A stretch of 21,107 nucleotides of DNA from Microcaldota archaeon (lineage in GTDB: Archaea > Micrarchaeota > Micrarchaeia > Micrarchaeales > Micrarchaeaceae), in assembly GCA_021791775.1 (NCBI GenBank), contig JAJYVY010000009.1:1-21107 (forward strand), in the 5' to 3' direction. Below are positions 7,122-13,854 of this stretch, piece after piece. Position 1 is the stretch's first letter. Every line of letters begins with the position of its first letter. A program made the translations under genes and the position numbers. Below the pieces are notes generated by a model. It was not told the origin of the DNA and did not search any database. It saw only the letters and a list, made by a program, of their open reading frames with translations.

Positions 7122-7758
7122 CAAGAATAAAGAGGCCGGGGTGTTTGCCTCATCTTTTTATGTGGATGCTGCAATCAAATCCAACCAAAAGCGGATTTTA
7201 GCTGATTTGAAGTCTATAGGTGCCTTTAGGCTTTTGAGCGAGGGAACTGCAATCAAATATGAAGTTCTGGATGACGTAGCCACCAATGCAGTATTGAAAT
7301 TGGAGACGGATAGGATAATTTTTACTTTCTATTACGATAAACTGTCTAAGAGCGTATACAAAGTCAATATGATAAAGTTTCTTTCTATCCTGCAAATTTT
7401 AGATAAGCATTACGAGATACGGCTAGCTGGATTATATGGAGCTTGCATTGAGGTCTTGCGAGGCGATTATGAGACGGCAGGGCAGAATAATAGCACTATG
7501 TTAATTGAAAGGCTCTATAATTATGTGGATGTCCTGAACCTAGCGAATATAAAACTCTCGAAAGAGGCATACTCGTTGCAGGGAGAGCTAGCAAAGGCAA
7601 ATGGTGTGCTTTCGCTTTACCGGTCCTTCTATAGCAAGGTTGTTGCATCATTATCATCCCTTGGCGTAGATCCATCAAAAGAGCTGATAGAGCATTTCGG
7701 TGTGGAAAAAAGCCTATTAAGCGGCTTGGGTGAGGATGTTGATAAAGCTGGAATCTAG
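7111..7758 (+). CDS. Hypothetical soluble protein of the VirB4-type cluster
   Basis: Up to 215 aa from TTG 7111 (a second TTG at 7114 is possible). Either start is well placed behind the G-rich 'GGGGGTG' at 7100-7106, which is why I accept a TTG start. The gene overlaps the end of the ATPase gene by 11 bases, so it is translationally coupled. There are no membrane helices or signal peptide. The first ~110 residues look like a mixed α/β domain ('AIKYEVLDDVATN', 'DRIIFTFYYDKLSKSVYKVN'); the remainder is mainly helical ('MLIERLYNYVDVLNLANIKL' and on). I recognise no family. Tight coupling to the ATPase suggests a cytoplasmic partner or regulator of it, which is an inference from position only. 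Confidence 0.7.
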   Translation: MLTDKNKEAGVFASSFYVDAAIKSNQKRILADLKSIGAFRLLSEGTAIKYEVLDDVATNAVLKLETDRIIFTFYYDKLSKSVYKVNMIKFLSILQILDKHYEIRLAGLYGACIEVLRGDYETAGQNNSTMLIERLYNYVDVLNLANIKLSKEAYSLQGELAKANGVLSLYRSFYSKVVASLSSLGVDPSKELIEHFGVEKSLLSGLGEDVDKAGI

Positions 7759-8434
7759 GAGTATGGCATTAATTGCAGGAATTGCATTTCTTGCAATATT
7801 TCTTGGCATTTCGATATTTTCATTCAGTTATTTATCTTATATTATATTCGGAGTGCTTATTTGCATGCTTGTTGTTTTGTTGTCAGATTTGAAATACTAT
7901 GGCGTTTCATTTTCATTAAATTCTGAACTGGCCACGTATGCACAAAGTACAAATAAAAATTTAAATGAAATTCTGTCGTTCGCGGCTAGAATTAGCAATA
8001 GAAAGGGGCATGGTACTGTAGTAAGCCGGCTTGAGCTTATTGTTGGGATCAAAAAGAATGTTGTTGGCAGGTGCAACGAAAATCTGATTTATGAAGATTT
8101 GGAGTATTGCCTGATTAACAAATGCAGAGGAACTGCAATTAAATATGGCTGCACTTTAGCATTGGATGGCGATAGGAGAGATTTGGTTTTGAAGGCTGTG
8201 CGGCATGATTTGGCAGGCCTGCGCCTTGGCATGGGAAATTTAAGGGAAATATTTCTATATGGTACAAAGGCTTTTAAAAAAGAGAAAACATTGCTGATTC
8301 TCTCACCCACTGAAATGTTCCTATTTTTAAACGCTGTCGCATTATTTGACAGGGCTTCCTCGGTGTTAAGCTTATCTTTGCTAAACGGTGGAAGGAGGGT
8401 GGTGGATTGCTACAATCATTTAGATCGATATTGA
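7736..8434 (+). CDS. Hypothetical membrane-anchored protein of the VirB4-type cluster
   Basis: 232 aa from ATG 7736. GTG 7730 and ATG 7763 are other possible starts, and none has a well-spaced ribosome site. Two hydrophobic helices at about 11-30 and 33-51 form an N-terminal hairpin, followed by about 180 residues of soluble domain containing 'YAQSTNKNLNEILSFAARI', four cysteines (in 'VGRCNEN', 'LEYCLINKCRG' and 'KYGCTL') and basic segments. No family recognised. The hairpin-plus-soluble layout repeats that of the gene at 5278. It overlaps the preceding gene by about 20 bases and the following one by 28. The region is visibly AT-rich compared with the metabolic genes. Probably a structural or gating part of the same machine, judged by position. 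Confidence 0.65.
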   Translation: MLIKLESRSMALIAGIAFLAIFLGISIFSFSYLSYIIFGVLICMLVVLLSDLKYYGVSFSLNSELATYAQSTNKNLNEILSFAARISNRKGHGTVVSRLELIVGIKKNVVGRCNENLIYEDLEYCLINKCRGTAIKYGCTLALDGDRRDLVLKAVRHDLAGLRLGMGNLREIFLYGTKAFKKEKTLLILSPTEMFLFLNAVALFDRASSVLSLSLLNGGRRVVDCYNHLDRY

Positions 8435-8592
8435 CAATTGCTTTACTCTTAGGGGTAGCGGTGGCAAATATTGTAGATTTCGTACTGGTGGTTAACAGCC
8501 AAAACTACAGTGAGAATGAGCTCAATAAAAGGCTATTGCTGGGCGGCCTTTTGCTTGCAAGCTTCTGCCTCGTTATTGCGATCGTGTTCTGA
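8407..8592 (+). CDS. Small two-helix membrane protein, last gene of the VirB4-type cluster
   Basis: 61 aa from TTG 8407. The start is supported by a strong GGAGG at 8394-8398 with an 8-base spacer. Two hydrophobic helices (about 6-29 and 44-61) are separated by a polar loop 'NSQNYSENELNKRL', so the protein is a simple hairpin with almost nothing outside the membrane. It overlaps the upstream gene by 28 bases and stops 3 bases before the end of the converging Rieske gene. Small two-helix proteins of this kind (CedA2 in the crenarchaeal DNA-import system, VirB3-like proteins) accompany VirB6/VirB4 pairs, but the sequence is too short and hydrophobic for a family call. Confidence 0.6.
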   Translation: MLQSFRSILTIALLLGVAVANIVDFVLVVNSQNYSENELNKRLLLGGLLLASFCLVIAIVF

Positions 8593-8595
8593 TTT

Positions 8596-8913
8596 TTAGA
8601 CTTCTACTTTAATTTCTCCATTTTCCACTTTTACATTGAACGCTTTTACAGAATACTCCTGATCCCATGCATCTGGTGCAGCCTTGCCGGTCCTTATGTC
8701 ATAGGTCATCTGGTGCCACGGGCATGTGACCACAAAATCTTGAACCGTGCCTTCGGATAGCGGACCGCCTTGATGGGCGCAGTGTTCCTCTATCGCATAG
8801 ATCTTATCACCTATTTTGAACAGTGCCATTTCCAAATCTTTGTTTACCTTGACCGCCAGCCCTTTCCCTTCATTCAAATCCTGCTCCTTTGCAACTGAAA
8901 CGAATTCACCCAT
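8596..8913 (-). CDS. Soluble Rieske-type [2Fe-2S] ferredoxin
   Basis: 105 aa from ATG 8913, chosen over an upstream start at 8991 because 'GGTGGT' precedes this ATG and a TATA-like box lies 28-37 bases upstream. The cluster ligands are plain: C45 and H47 in 'EHCAHQGGPLSEG', C64 and H67 in 'VVTCPWHQMTYD'. The length and the lack of a membrane anchor match NirD-like and dioxygenase-type Rieske ferredoxins, not the Rieske subunit of a bc1 complex. It would carry single electrons in the cytoplasm; no partner oxygenase or reductase is adjacent. The gene upstream on the same strand is an aldo/keto reductase, but the promoter between them suggests separate control. Confidence 0.9.
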   Translation of the reverse strand: MGEFVSVAKEQDLNEGKGLAVKVNKDLEMALFKIGDKIYAIEEHCAHQGGPLSEGTVQDFVVTCPWHQMTYDIRTGKAAPDAWDQEYSVKAFNVKVENGEIKVEV

Positions 8914-8940
8914 ATTACCACCTTTTATTGTTAGTTTGAA

Positions 8941-8950
8941 ATATTTATAA
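8941..8950 (-). promoter_or_regulatory. TATA-like box for the Rieske ferredoxin gene
   Basis: On the minus strand TTATAAATAT lies 28-37 bases before the ATG at 8913 and directly follows the aldo/keto reductase stop (8951-8953). Expected initiation is about 5 bases before the GGTGGT ribosome site and ATG. The tidy spacing is the main reason to place the ferredoxin start at 8913. Confidence 0.5.
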
Positions 8951-9841
8951 TCATTTCGAAATTTTTGATGCCACTTTAGACCAGAGGCCATTGTGCTTCA
9001 GCATTTTAGTGAATATTGAAGATATTGGCCTTTTCCTAATCCCCAATAAAAAATCGTTTACCTCTGCCAATTCTACAGCTGAAAGGCTCCATCCTGCGGC
9101 TCCACAGTTTTCTTCTACATGAGCTATGCTTGTAGCTTTAGGGATTGCGATAGTATTGCCATCCCTTAACACCCAGTTCAAAGCTACCTGCACTGCGCTT
9201 TTGCCATGTTGATGCCCTATTCTTGATAGGAGCGCCATCAGCTCTTTATATTTGGGACTGAACAGAGAGGCTCTTGCAAGTGGGCTATAAGCGATTATTG
9301 TTATCTTATTCTCTCTAGCATAGCCTAGCATGTCTTTTTCTACCTCTCTGACAAGTATGCTGTATTCTATTTGATTAGAGACTATTTCGTCGTTTTTCAG
9401 CGCCGCCTGAGCGTTCTCCAGCTCTGCGACATCAAAGTTGCTTACTCCGATGTATCTTATTTTCCCTGCCTTTTTCAGCTCCTCCATGGCCTTCATTGTT
9501 TCCGATATAGGTATGCTGTGATTTGGCCAGTGCAACTGGTAGAGATCTATCTGCTTTACGCCCAGCTTTTTTAGACTGGCGTCGCATGCTTTCAAAACAT
9601 CCTCGTATCTGAATTTATGAGGTGGCACTTTTGTAGCAATGAATGTTTTTTCTCCGCGGATCGCTCTGCCAACCATCGTTTCGTTGGCGTATATCTCTGC
9701 AGTGTCTACAAAATCCATTCCGTGGTGTATGGCGAATTTTATCGCTACTTCGGCTTCCTTGGAATCTGCCGGCATTTTCCACGTGCCAATGCCTATCTTT
9801 GGTATCTTTTCATCTGTTCTGCCCAACTTTATTTTATCCAT
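8951..9841 (-). CDS. Aldo/keto reductase
   Basis: 296 aa. NAD(P)H-dependent reductase of the TIM-barrel AKR superfamily. The catalytic tetrad is visible: D46 and Y51 in 'DFVDTAEIYANE', K71 in 'IATKVPPH', and H104 in 'YQLHWPN'. Further family text includes 'IGIGTWKMP' at 16-24, 'IRYIGVSNFDVAEL' and 'NQIEYSI'. The last ~35 residues ('RKRPISSIFTKMLKHNGLWS' on) are a variable tail. The substrate cannot be told from the sequence; related archaeal enzymes reduce aldehydes or sugars. The ATG at 9841 lies inside the end of the upstream small gene (8-base overlap), so the two are co-transcribed and probably coupled. Confidence 0.9.
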   Translation of the reverse strand: MDKIKLGRTDEKIPKIGIGTWKMPADSKEAEVAIKFAIHHGMDFVDTAEIYANETMVGRAIRGEKTFIATKVPPHKFRYEDVLKACDASLKKLGVKQIDLYQLHWPNHSIPISETMKAMEELKKAGKIRYIGVSNFDVAELENAQAALKNDEIVSNQIEYSILVREVEKDMLGYARENKITIIAYSPLARASLFSPKYKELMALLSRIGHQHGKSAVQVALNWVLRDGNTIAIPKATSIAHVEENCGAAGWSLSAVELAEVNDFLLGIRKRPISSIFTKMLKHNGLWSKVASKISK

Positions 9842-10199
9842 GTCGGTTCCCTTTCTTCTGTGCCATGCGGCTTTCTATTTCTGCCTTCCGTTCCGCTGCC
9901 GTTTCTTCTCTCTTTCTCCTCTCCAACTCCATCTTTGCAATATCTTTCTCTTCTTCAGTGCCACATTCTAAGACTGCTGCAAGAGTAATATATGTGGCCT
10001 CGCGAAGATGCAGGGCAAGTCTTCGTGGGAACTCCCTTAGCAGCTGTTGCATTTTTCTGATTTCTTGATTTGTGATTGCCTGTTTCGATAGAATGGTGCC
10101 GTCGTAGCGTGTTAGGCTCATGCTGCCATCCGCTCCATATTGAATTGCGGTTTGATGCGCAGTTCTGTTCTTATTACCTTTGATGGTGCTTCCTTCCAT
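9834..10199 (-). CDS. Hypothetical charged protein upstream of the aldo/keto reductase
   Basis: 121 aa from ATG 10199; a TTG at 10208 would add three residues. The ATG is preferred because a TATA-like box lies about 30 bases upstream. The protein has no membrane helix. Residues 1-45 are polar, the middle ('IRKMQQLLREFPRRLALHLR') is helical, and the last ~45 residues are an almost continuous charged helix rich in Glu, Lys and Arg, likely a coiled coil. The pattern is like a small scaffold or nucleic-acid-associated protein, but no family is recognised. It overlaps the start of the aldo/keto reductase gene by 8 bases. Confidence 0.65.
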   Translation of the reverse strand: MEGSTIKGNKNRTAHQTAIQYGADGSMSLTRYDGTILSKQAITNQEIRKMQQLLREFPRRLALHLREATYITLAAVLECGTEEEKDIAKMELERRKREETAAERKAEIESRMAQKKGNRHG

Positions 10200-10223
10200 A
10201 TGTACCAATTGTACACTATCCTA

Positions 10224-10233
10224 ATTTATACTT
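10224..10233. promoter_or_regulatory. Divergent TATA region between the small charged-protein gene and cydA
   Basis: The core TTTATACTTT reads as TTTATACT forward and as AGTATAAA on the minus strand. It is about 24 bases before the cydA ATG (10252) and about 29 before the minus-strand ATG (10199), so both transcripts would be leaderless or nearly so. The whole gap is 52 bases. An imperfect dyad (10201-10215) lies next to the minus-strand start. Confidence 0.5.
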
Positions 10234-10251
10234 TATTTTCAAGCTTATTTT

Positions 10252-11580
10252 ATGTTATCAGTTATCGGGTTTGATAGGTTCCTTATGGGATTCTCTCTGG
10301 CAGTGCATATAATACTTGCCTCGGTGGGAGTTGCTCTTCCGGTAATAATAGTGATTGCCGAGCTGCTTGGCATAAGGAAGAATGATAAAGTCTACACTGC
10401 GCTTGCACGAAGGCTCTCTCTGGTCCTTGTTGTACTTTTCGCAATAGGGACTGCATCTGGCACCCTTGTCGCCCTGGAGCTCTTTCTGCTATGGCCAACG
10501 TTCATGTCGCTAGTAGGACAGGTCGCAATTCTGCCCGTATATGTAGAGGTATTCGCCTTCTTCCTTGAAGCGATATTCCTTGCAATATACATGTATTCAT
10601 GGAACACTTTAGGGGGCAGGAAGATACATGCGCTCTTTGGGGTACTTGTTGGCATTGGAGCTGCTGCCTCGGCAATATTGATAACGATGCTTAACTCCTG
10701 GATGAATACGCCAAACGGGTTCGACATAAGTGCATATTTGAAGAGCGGGGTAATAGCAGGTGTAAAGCCGCTCATGGTGTTTGCGACACCGGCAACCGTT
10801 ATAGAAGTAAGCCACATGCTTGCAACCACTTATTTTGCCGGTGCATTCATATTCTGCATGTATATGGCGCTCAGGCTACTAAAGAGCAATGCCAAGAGCA
10901 GAGAGTACTATAGAAAGGGCCTGATGATCGCTTTTTCTTTGGCTGCTGTGGCCACCTTTGCATCAGCATACACGGGAGTACTTTCAATAAACAGCCTTGC
11001 GCGGGTACAACCGGAAAAATATGCTGCATTTGAAGCAAATCTTTTTTCGATGGCCAATGCCCCTGAAATAATAGGGGGCATATTTATCAATGGAACGTTA
11101 AAGGACTACATTTCTATACCAAATTTGCAAAGCGTGCTCCTCGGCTCGCCATCTATAGTTGTGCCTGGCCTTAATCAATTCCCAAACAACACATGGCCTC
11201 CCCTTATAGTCCATGATACCTTTGACATCATGGTATTTCTGGCCTTTGGTTTCGCTGGTTTCATACTCCTCATACTGCTGATGGCACTGTTCAAACAAAG
11301 GCCATTTGAGCGTGCGTGGATCTTGCGCCTTGTTATAATCGCTGGCGTTTTTGCAGTGATATTGCTAGAATTAGGTTGGATGACAGCAGAGGTAGGAAGG
11401 CAACCTTGGATAATTTACAATGTAATGTTGGTTAGCCAAGCTGCAAATACCTCCCCCTCTATAATACCAATAGCCATTGCATTTGTGGCAGTTTATGTTT
11501 TCATACTTCCATTGACAATATTTATTCTGAAAAGAGTATTTAGAAATAAGCCGGTAGACGGCGATTTGGTGAGTTATTGA
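10252..11580 (+). CDS. cydA: Cytochrome bd-type quinol oxidase subunit I
   Basis: 442 aa, about 80 shorter than E. coli CydA, as in the short-Q-loop branch. It binds haems b558, b595 and d, oxidises quinol and reduces oxygen in the membrane without pumping protons. Likely haem ligands: H19 near the N-terminus (b595/d site), H188 in 'VIEVSHMLATTYFAGAF', M327 in 'HDTFDIMVFLAFG'. Quinol-site text 'RVQPEKYAAFEA' (K256, E261) and the signature 'GRQPWIIYNV' at 382-391 are present. The usual Glu pair appears as E99 and E106, one residue closer than in E. coli, so the first Glu may be displaced. About nine membrane helices. The ATG at 10252 has a TATA-like box 24 bases upstream and no ribosome site, so the transcript looks leaderless. 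First gene of a three-gene unit. Confidence 0.93.
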   Translation: MLSVIGFDRFLMGFSLAVHIILASVGVALPVIIVIAELLGIRKNDKVYTALARRLSLVLVVLFAIGTASGTLVALELFLLWPTFMSLVGQVAILPVYVEVFAFFLEAIFLAIYMYSWNTLGGRKIHALFGVLVGIGAAASAILITMLNSWMNTPNGFDISAYLKSGVIAGVKPLMVFATPATVIEVSHMLATTYFAGAFIFCMYMALRLLKSNAKSREYYRKGLMIAFSLAAVATFASAYTGVLSINSLARVQPEKYAAFEANLFSMANAPEIIGGIFINGTLKDYISIPNLQSVLLGSPSIVVPGLNQFPNNTWPPLIVHDTFDIMVFLAFGFAGFILLILLMALFKQRPFERAWILRLVIIAGVFAVILLELGWMTAEVGRQPWIIYNVMLVSQAANTSPSIIPIAIAFVAVYVFILPLTIFILKRVFRNKPVDGDLVSY

Positions 11581-12503
11581 ATATCTTGTATGGGTTGAAC
11601 CTTGCGATATTCTCTGCGTTCTTTACCTTGTTTTCCGTTGAAATAGGTATTGCGCTGCATTTCCTTTTTGGCAATCCAGACAAACTGGAAAGCATGAAGA
11701 AGTACATCTCTCCGATATGGGAGATAACAGGCACATTTGCAGTGTTTTACGTGGTGAACTTCATTGCCACCTTCCCATCTGCAATAGTGATAATAGGGAC
11801 GGCTTATGTTGTCCCTTTGCTGATGGCTGCGCTTCTTTTCATTTTCAGGAATGCATTTTTGGCTTATGGGGTTTATTATGAAAGCGGCTCCAGGAGCAGA
11901 TATCTGAAAATTTATGGTGCTGCAACAATTATAACTGCATTTTTTGTGATTGTTGTACTTAGCTCAGCGATTGGGGGGTACGGATTTAATATGCCGAATC
12001 AAATACACTTGATCCAAGTGCTGTTTAATCCTTTTGGAATAAGCATGTTTTTTGCAGTAGCCTTGATTGCGCTTTTTGTCAATTCGTTGATATTCAATAC
12101 GGAAAGGAAGGCGCTCTATACATTATTTGGAGCCGCAGGGATTTTGTGGGCAGTTTTTGCCATGCGCACCTATCTGAGCTATAGCATAAATGGTATTGTA
12201 TCAAATTTGCCGGTCTTGATAATATCGGTTGCATTGCTGCTCGTTTCGCTTGTCTTTGGAGTTAAAAGGAATAGGATATCATCCTTCCTGCCATTTTTCT
12301 TTACTTTCTCCGCGATAGTGTTATTTGGATTTGCTGTTTATCCATACTGGTTTGGCGGTACTATAAGTTCATTGAACTATTTATCTTCTACTGCGACAGG
12401 TTATTTCTCTTCGATTATCACTGTTATTGGAGGTACTTTTGTCATTGTGGCATTATTATACTTTATACGTATTGTTTATCTTAAACAGAGAGGGTACAAA
12501 TGA
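11577..12503 (+). CDS. cydB: Cytochrome bd-type quinol oxidase subunit II
   Basis: 308 aa. It starts at TTG 11577, overlapping the cydA stop by 4 bases (TTGA), with 'GGTGA' at 11568-11572 as ribosome site. Eight or so hydrophobic helices run the whole length. N-terminal 'NILYGLNLAIFSAFFTLFSV' and 'GIALHFLFGN' followed by 'WEITGTFAVFYVVNFIATFP' follow the CydB pattern in which helix 1 leads to a short loop and a Trp-Glu-containing helix. CydB is poorly conserved between distant groups and binds no catalytic haem; its role is structural. Identification therefore leans on position directly behind cydA plus topology. It is slightly shorter than E. coli CydB (379 aa). The following 7-TM gene overlaps its stop. 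Confidence 0.85.
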   Translation: MNILYGLNLAIFSAFFTLFSVEIGIALHFLFGNPDKLESMKKYISPIWEITGTFAVFYVVNFIATFPSAIVIIGTAYVVPLLMAALLFIFRNAFLAYGVYYESGSRSRYLKIYGAATIITAFFVIVVLSSAIGGYGFNMPNQIHLIQVLFNPFGISMFFAVALIALFVNSLIFNTERKALYTLFGAAGILWAVFAMRTYLSYSINGIVSNLPVLIISVALLLVSLVFGVKRNRISSFLPFFFTFSAIVLFGFAVYPYWFGGTISSLNYLSSTATGYFSSIITVIGGTFVIVALLYFIRIVYLKQRGYK

Positions 12504-13180
12504 TGCAGTTCTTTTTTGTAAAATTTTCAACGATATTGATACTTTTATTGACCGTGGTACTTTCAGCGTTCCTGACTAGAGAGTTCCTAAGAAAAAGATT
12601 TAGGGCGTTGCTCTACTGGAGTATTGGGATGTGGTTTTTTGTCATCGGGGTTCTGATAGAGGTGTTTTTCGCATTCGGCTTCTATAATATGGCGCTGGCA
12701 AACTCCTACATGCTCGTGGTGGCACTGCTCGTTGAGTTTTTAGCTTTGGGATCGATACAGCTGGTCAAATCCATCAAAATCAGAAGCTTGTATTACCTAT
12801 TCTGTGCCGCGTCTACCCTGCTCCTGTTGTATACTATTGCCACTGCGCCAGCCACCACAATAATAAACCCATATAGGATAGCTATTACTTTCACATCTGT
12901 CTGGGTAGCGGTGTCATCAAGCCTGATCACCTTTCCTGCAGCAGTTATACTTGTAATTGTGGCGGCCCTTACCTACGCCAGAACAAAAAATGCAAAGATG
13001 CTATCGATTATCGCGGGAGTTGTAATAGTGTCGATTGCTGGCACATTGTATATAGCTGCAATCCCGGTGTTCCTCTATTATTCAGAATTTGTTGGTATCG
13101 TATTGCTGTGGTTCGGCTTTTTCAGCTTTAAGATGCTGAAAAGCGCTTCAAATGAAAGAAAGCACAACAAAAACAGATAA
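12500..13180 (+). CDS. 7-TM membrane protein coupled to cydAB
   Basis: 226 aa from ATG 12500, overlapping the cydB stop (ATGA), with 'GAGGG' just upstream; a second ATG follows directly. Seven hydrophobic segments can be drawn (about 5-26, 36-62, 67-87, 96-114, 131-160, 166-193, 195-214), ending in a basic tail 'SASNERKHNKNR'. Charged residues are almost absent from the helices. No CydX-like small subunit is seen in the cluster, and this protein is far larger than CydX. No family recognised. Co-translation with cydAB suggests a role in assembly, haem delivery or quinol supply for the oxidase, which is an inference from position. The 3' end overlaps the converging polyprenol-kinase-like gene by 33 bases. 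Confidence 0.7.
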   Translation: MMQFFFVKFSTILILLLTVVLSAFLTREFLRKRFRALLYWSIGMWFFVIGVLIEVFFAFGFYNMALANSYMLVVALLVEFLALGSIQLVKSIKIRSLYYLFCAASTLLLLYTIATAPATTIINPYRIAITFTSVWVAVSSSLITFPAAVILVIVAALTYARTKNAKMLSIIAGVVIVSIAGTLYIAAIPVFLYYSEFVGIVLLWFGFFSFKMLKSASNERKHNKNR

Positions 13181-13843
13181 CGACACAGTAATGTTGTCGT
13201 ATTTATTTGGGGTCACAAACTCTACTGCTGCCGCTACAAATGCTGCAACAACCAGAAAAGTGAAGGGAAGGGTGAGATAGGAGTGCGGAAGCACGACATA
13301 TTGGGAAAAGACGAGCGATATAAGAAGGGCACTCAACAGCGTACCAGCAAAAACAGCCAGAGCGCCTTCTACGCTCTTCCCGTTGAATTCGAATCTTCTT
13401 TTTGCGTATCTCCCTGCAAATGGTGCGATACCATCCCCGAAGCATACTGCACAGATCGCAGCTATACCGATTAAGGTTCTGAAGCCTATTGCGGTAATCA
13501 GGATTAAAACTAGGAAGAGCAACAGCGGGCCGTAAACTGTTTCCTTAATGTCCTGCTCTCTTGCAAGCATTCTTACATGCTTGCGGTGTGGCCCCACCCC
13601 CAGCAGTGCTGCCAGGATCGCCACCATATATCCAAGTGGGACCAAAGAAAATAACACTTTAGCATACGGTGAGCTGAAAAAAAACCAGAATATGATTAGG
13701 CCGCCCATCCATATGTGTATTATCTTCCTTCCGGAGCTAGCGGAAACCATCTTGCTTGTCACAAGGCGATTTACTATAAATGCTATGCTTATAGCGTATA
13801 TGGCTTCCAGCGCCAATATGGATAGGTTGTAGATTAGCGGCAT
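13148..13843 (-). CDS. CTP-dependent polyprenol/phytol kinase-like membrane protein (SEC59/VTE5 family)
   Basis: 231 aa, seven or so membrane helices. Family motifs are in order: 'GRKIIHIWMGG' at 38-48, 'KETVYGPL' at 100-107, 'CFGDGIAPFAGRYAKRR' with D137-G138, 'GKSVEGALAVFAG' at 155-167 (the family's KSxEGSxA), and 'EFVTPNKYDNITVSL' with E208, D216 and N217. Members phosphorylate dolichol, phytol or geranylgeraniol using CTP. In an archaeon this could mean dolichol phosphate for glycosylation or salvage of geranylgeraniol for lipids and quinones; the sequence does not choose. The Cds-A/phosphatidate cytidylyltransferase fold is related, but the KSxEG motif favours a kinase. The gene lies 11 bases after the DJ-1-like gene, on the same transcript as PCNA by spacing, and its 3' end overlaps the 7-TM gene tail-to-tail. 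Confidence 0.8.
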   Translation of the reverse strand: MPLIYNLSILALEAIYAISIAFIVNRLVTSKMVSASSGRKIIHIWMGGLIIFWFFFSSPYAKVLFSLVPLGYMVAILAALLGVGPHRKHVRMLAREQDIKETVYGPLLLFLVLILITAIGFRTLIGIAAICAVCFGDGIAPFAGRYAKRRFEFNGKSVEGALAVFAGTLLSALLISLVFSQYVVLPHSYLTLPFTFLVVAAFVAAAVEFVTPNKYDNITVSLSVFVVLSFI

Positions 13844-13854
13844 GAAAGCACTAT

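Noticed and set aside
3664..8595. Attachment sites or integrase marking the envelope cluster as an integrated element
   Set aside because: No tRNA gene, direct repeat pair, integrase or transposase was seen at either border; only the AT-rich character hints at transfer.
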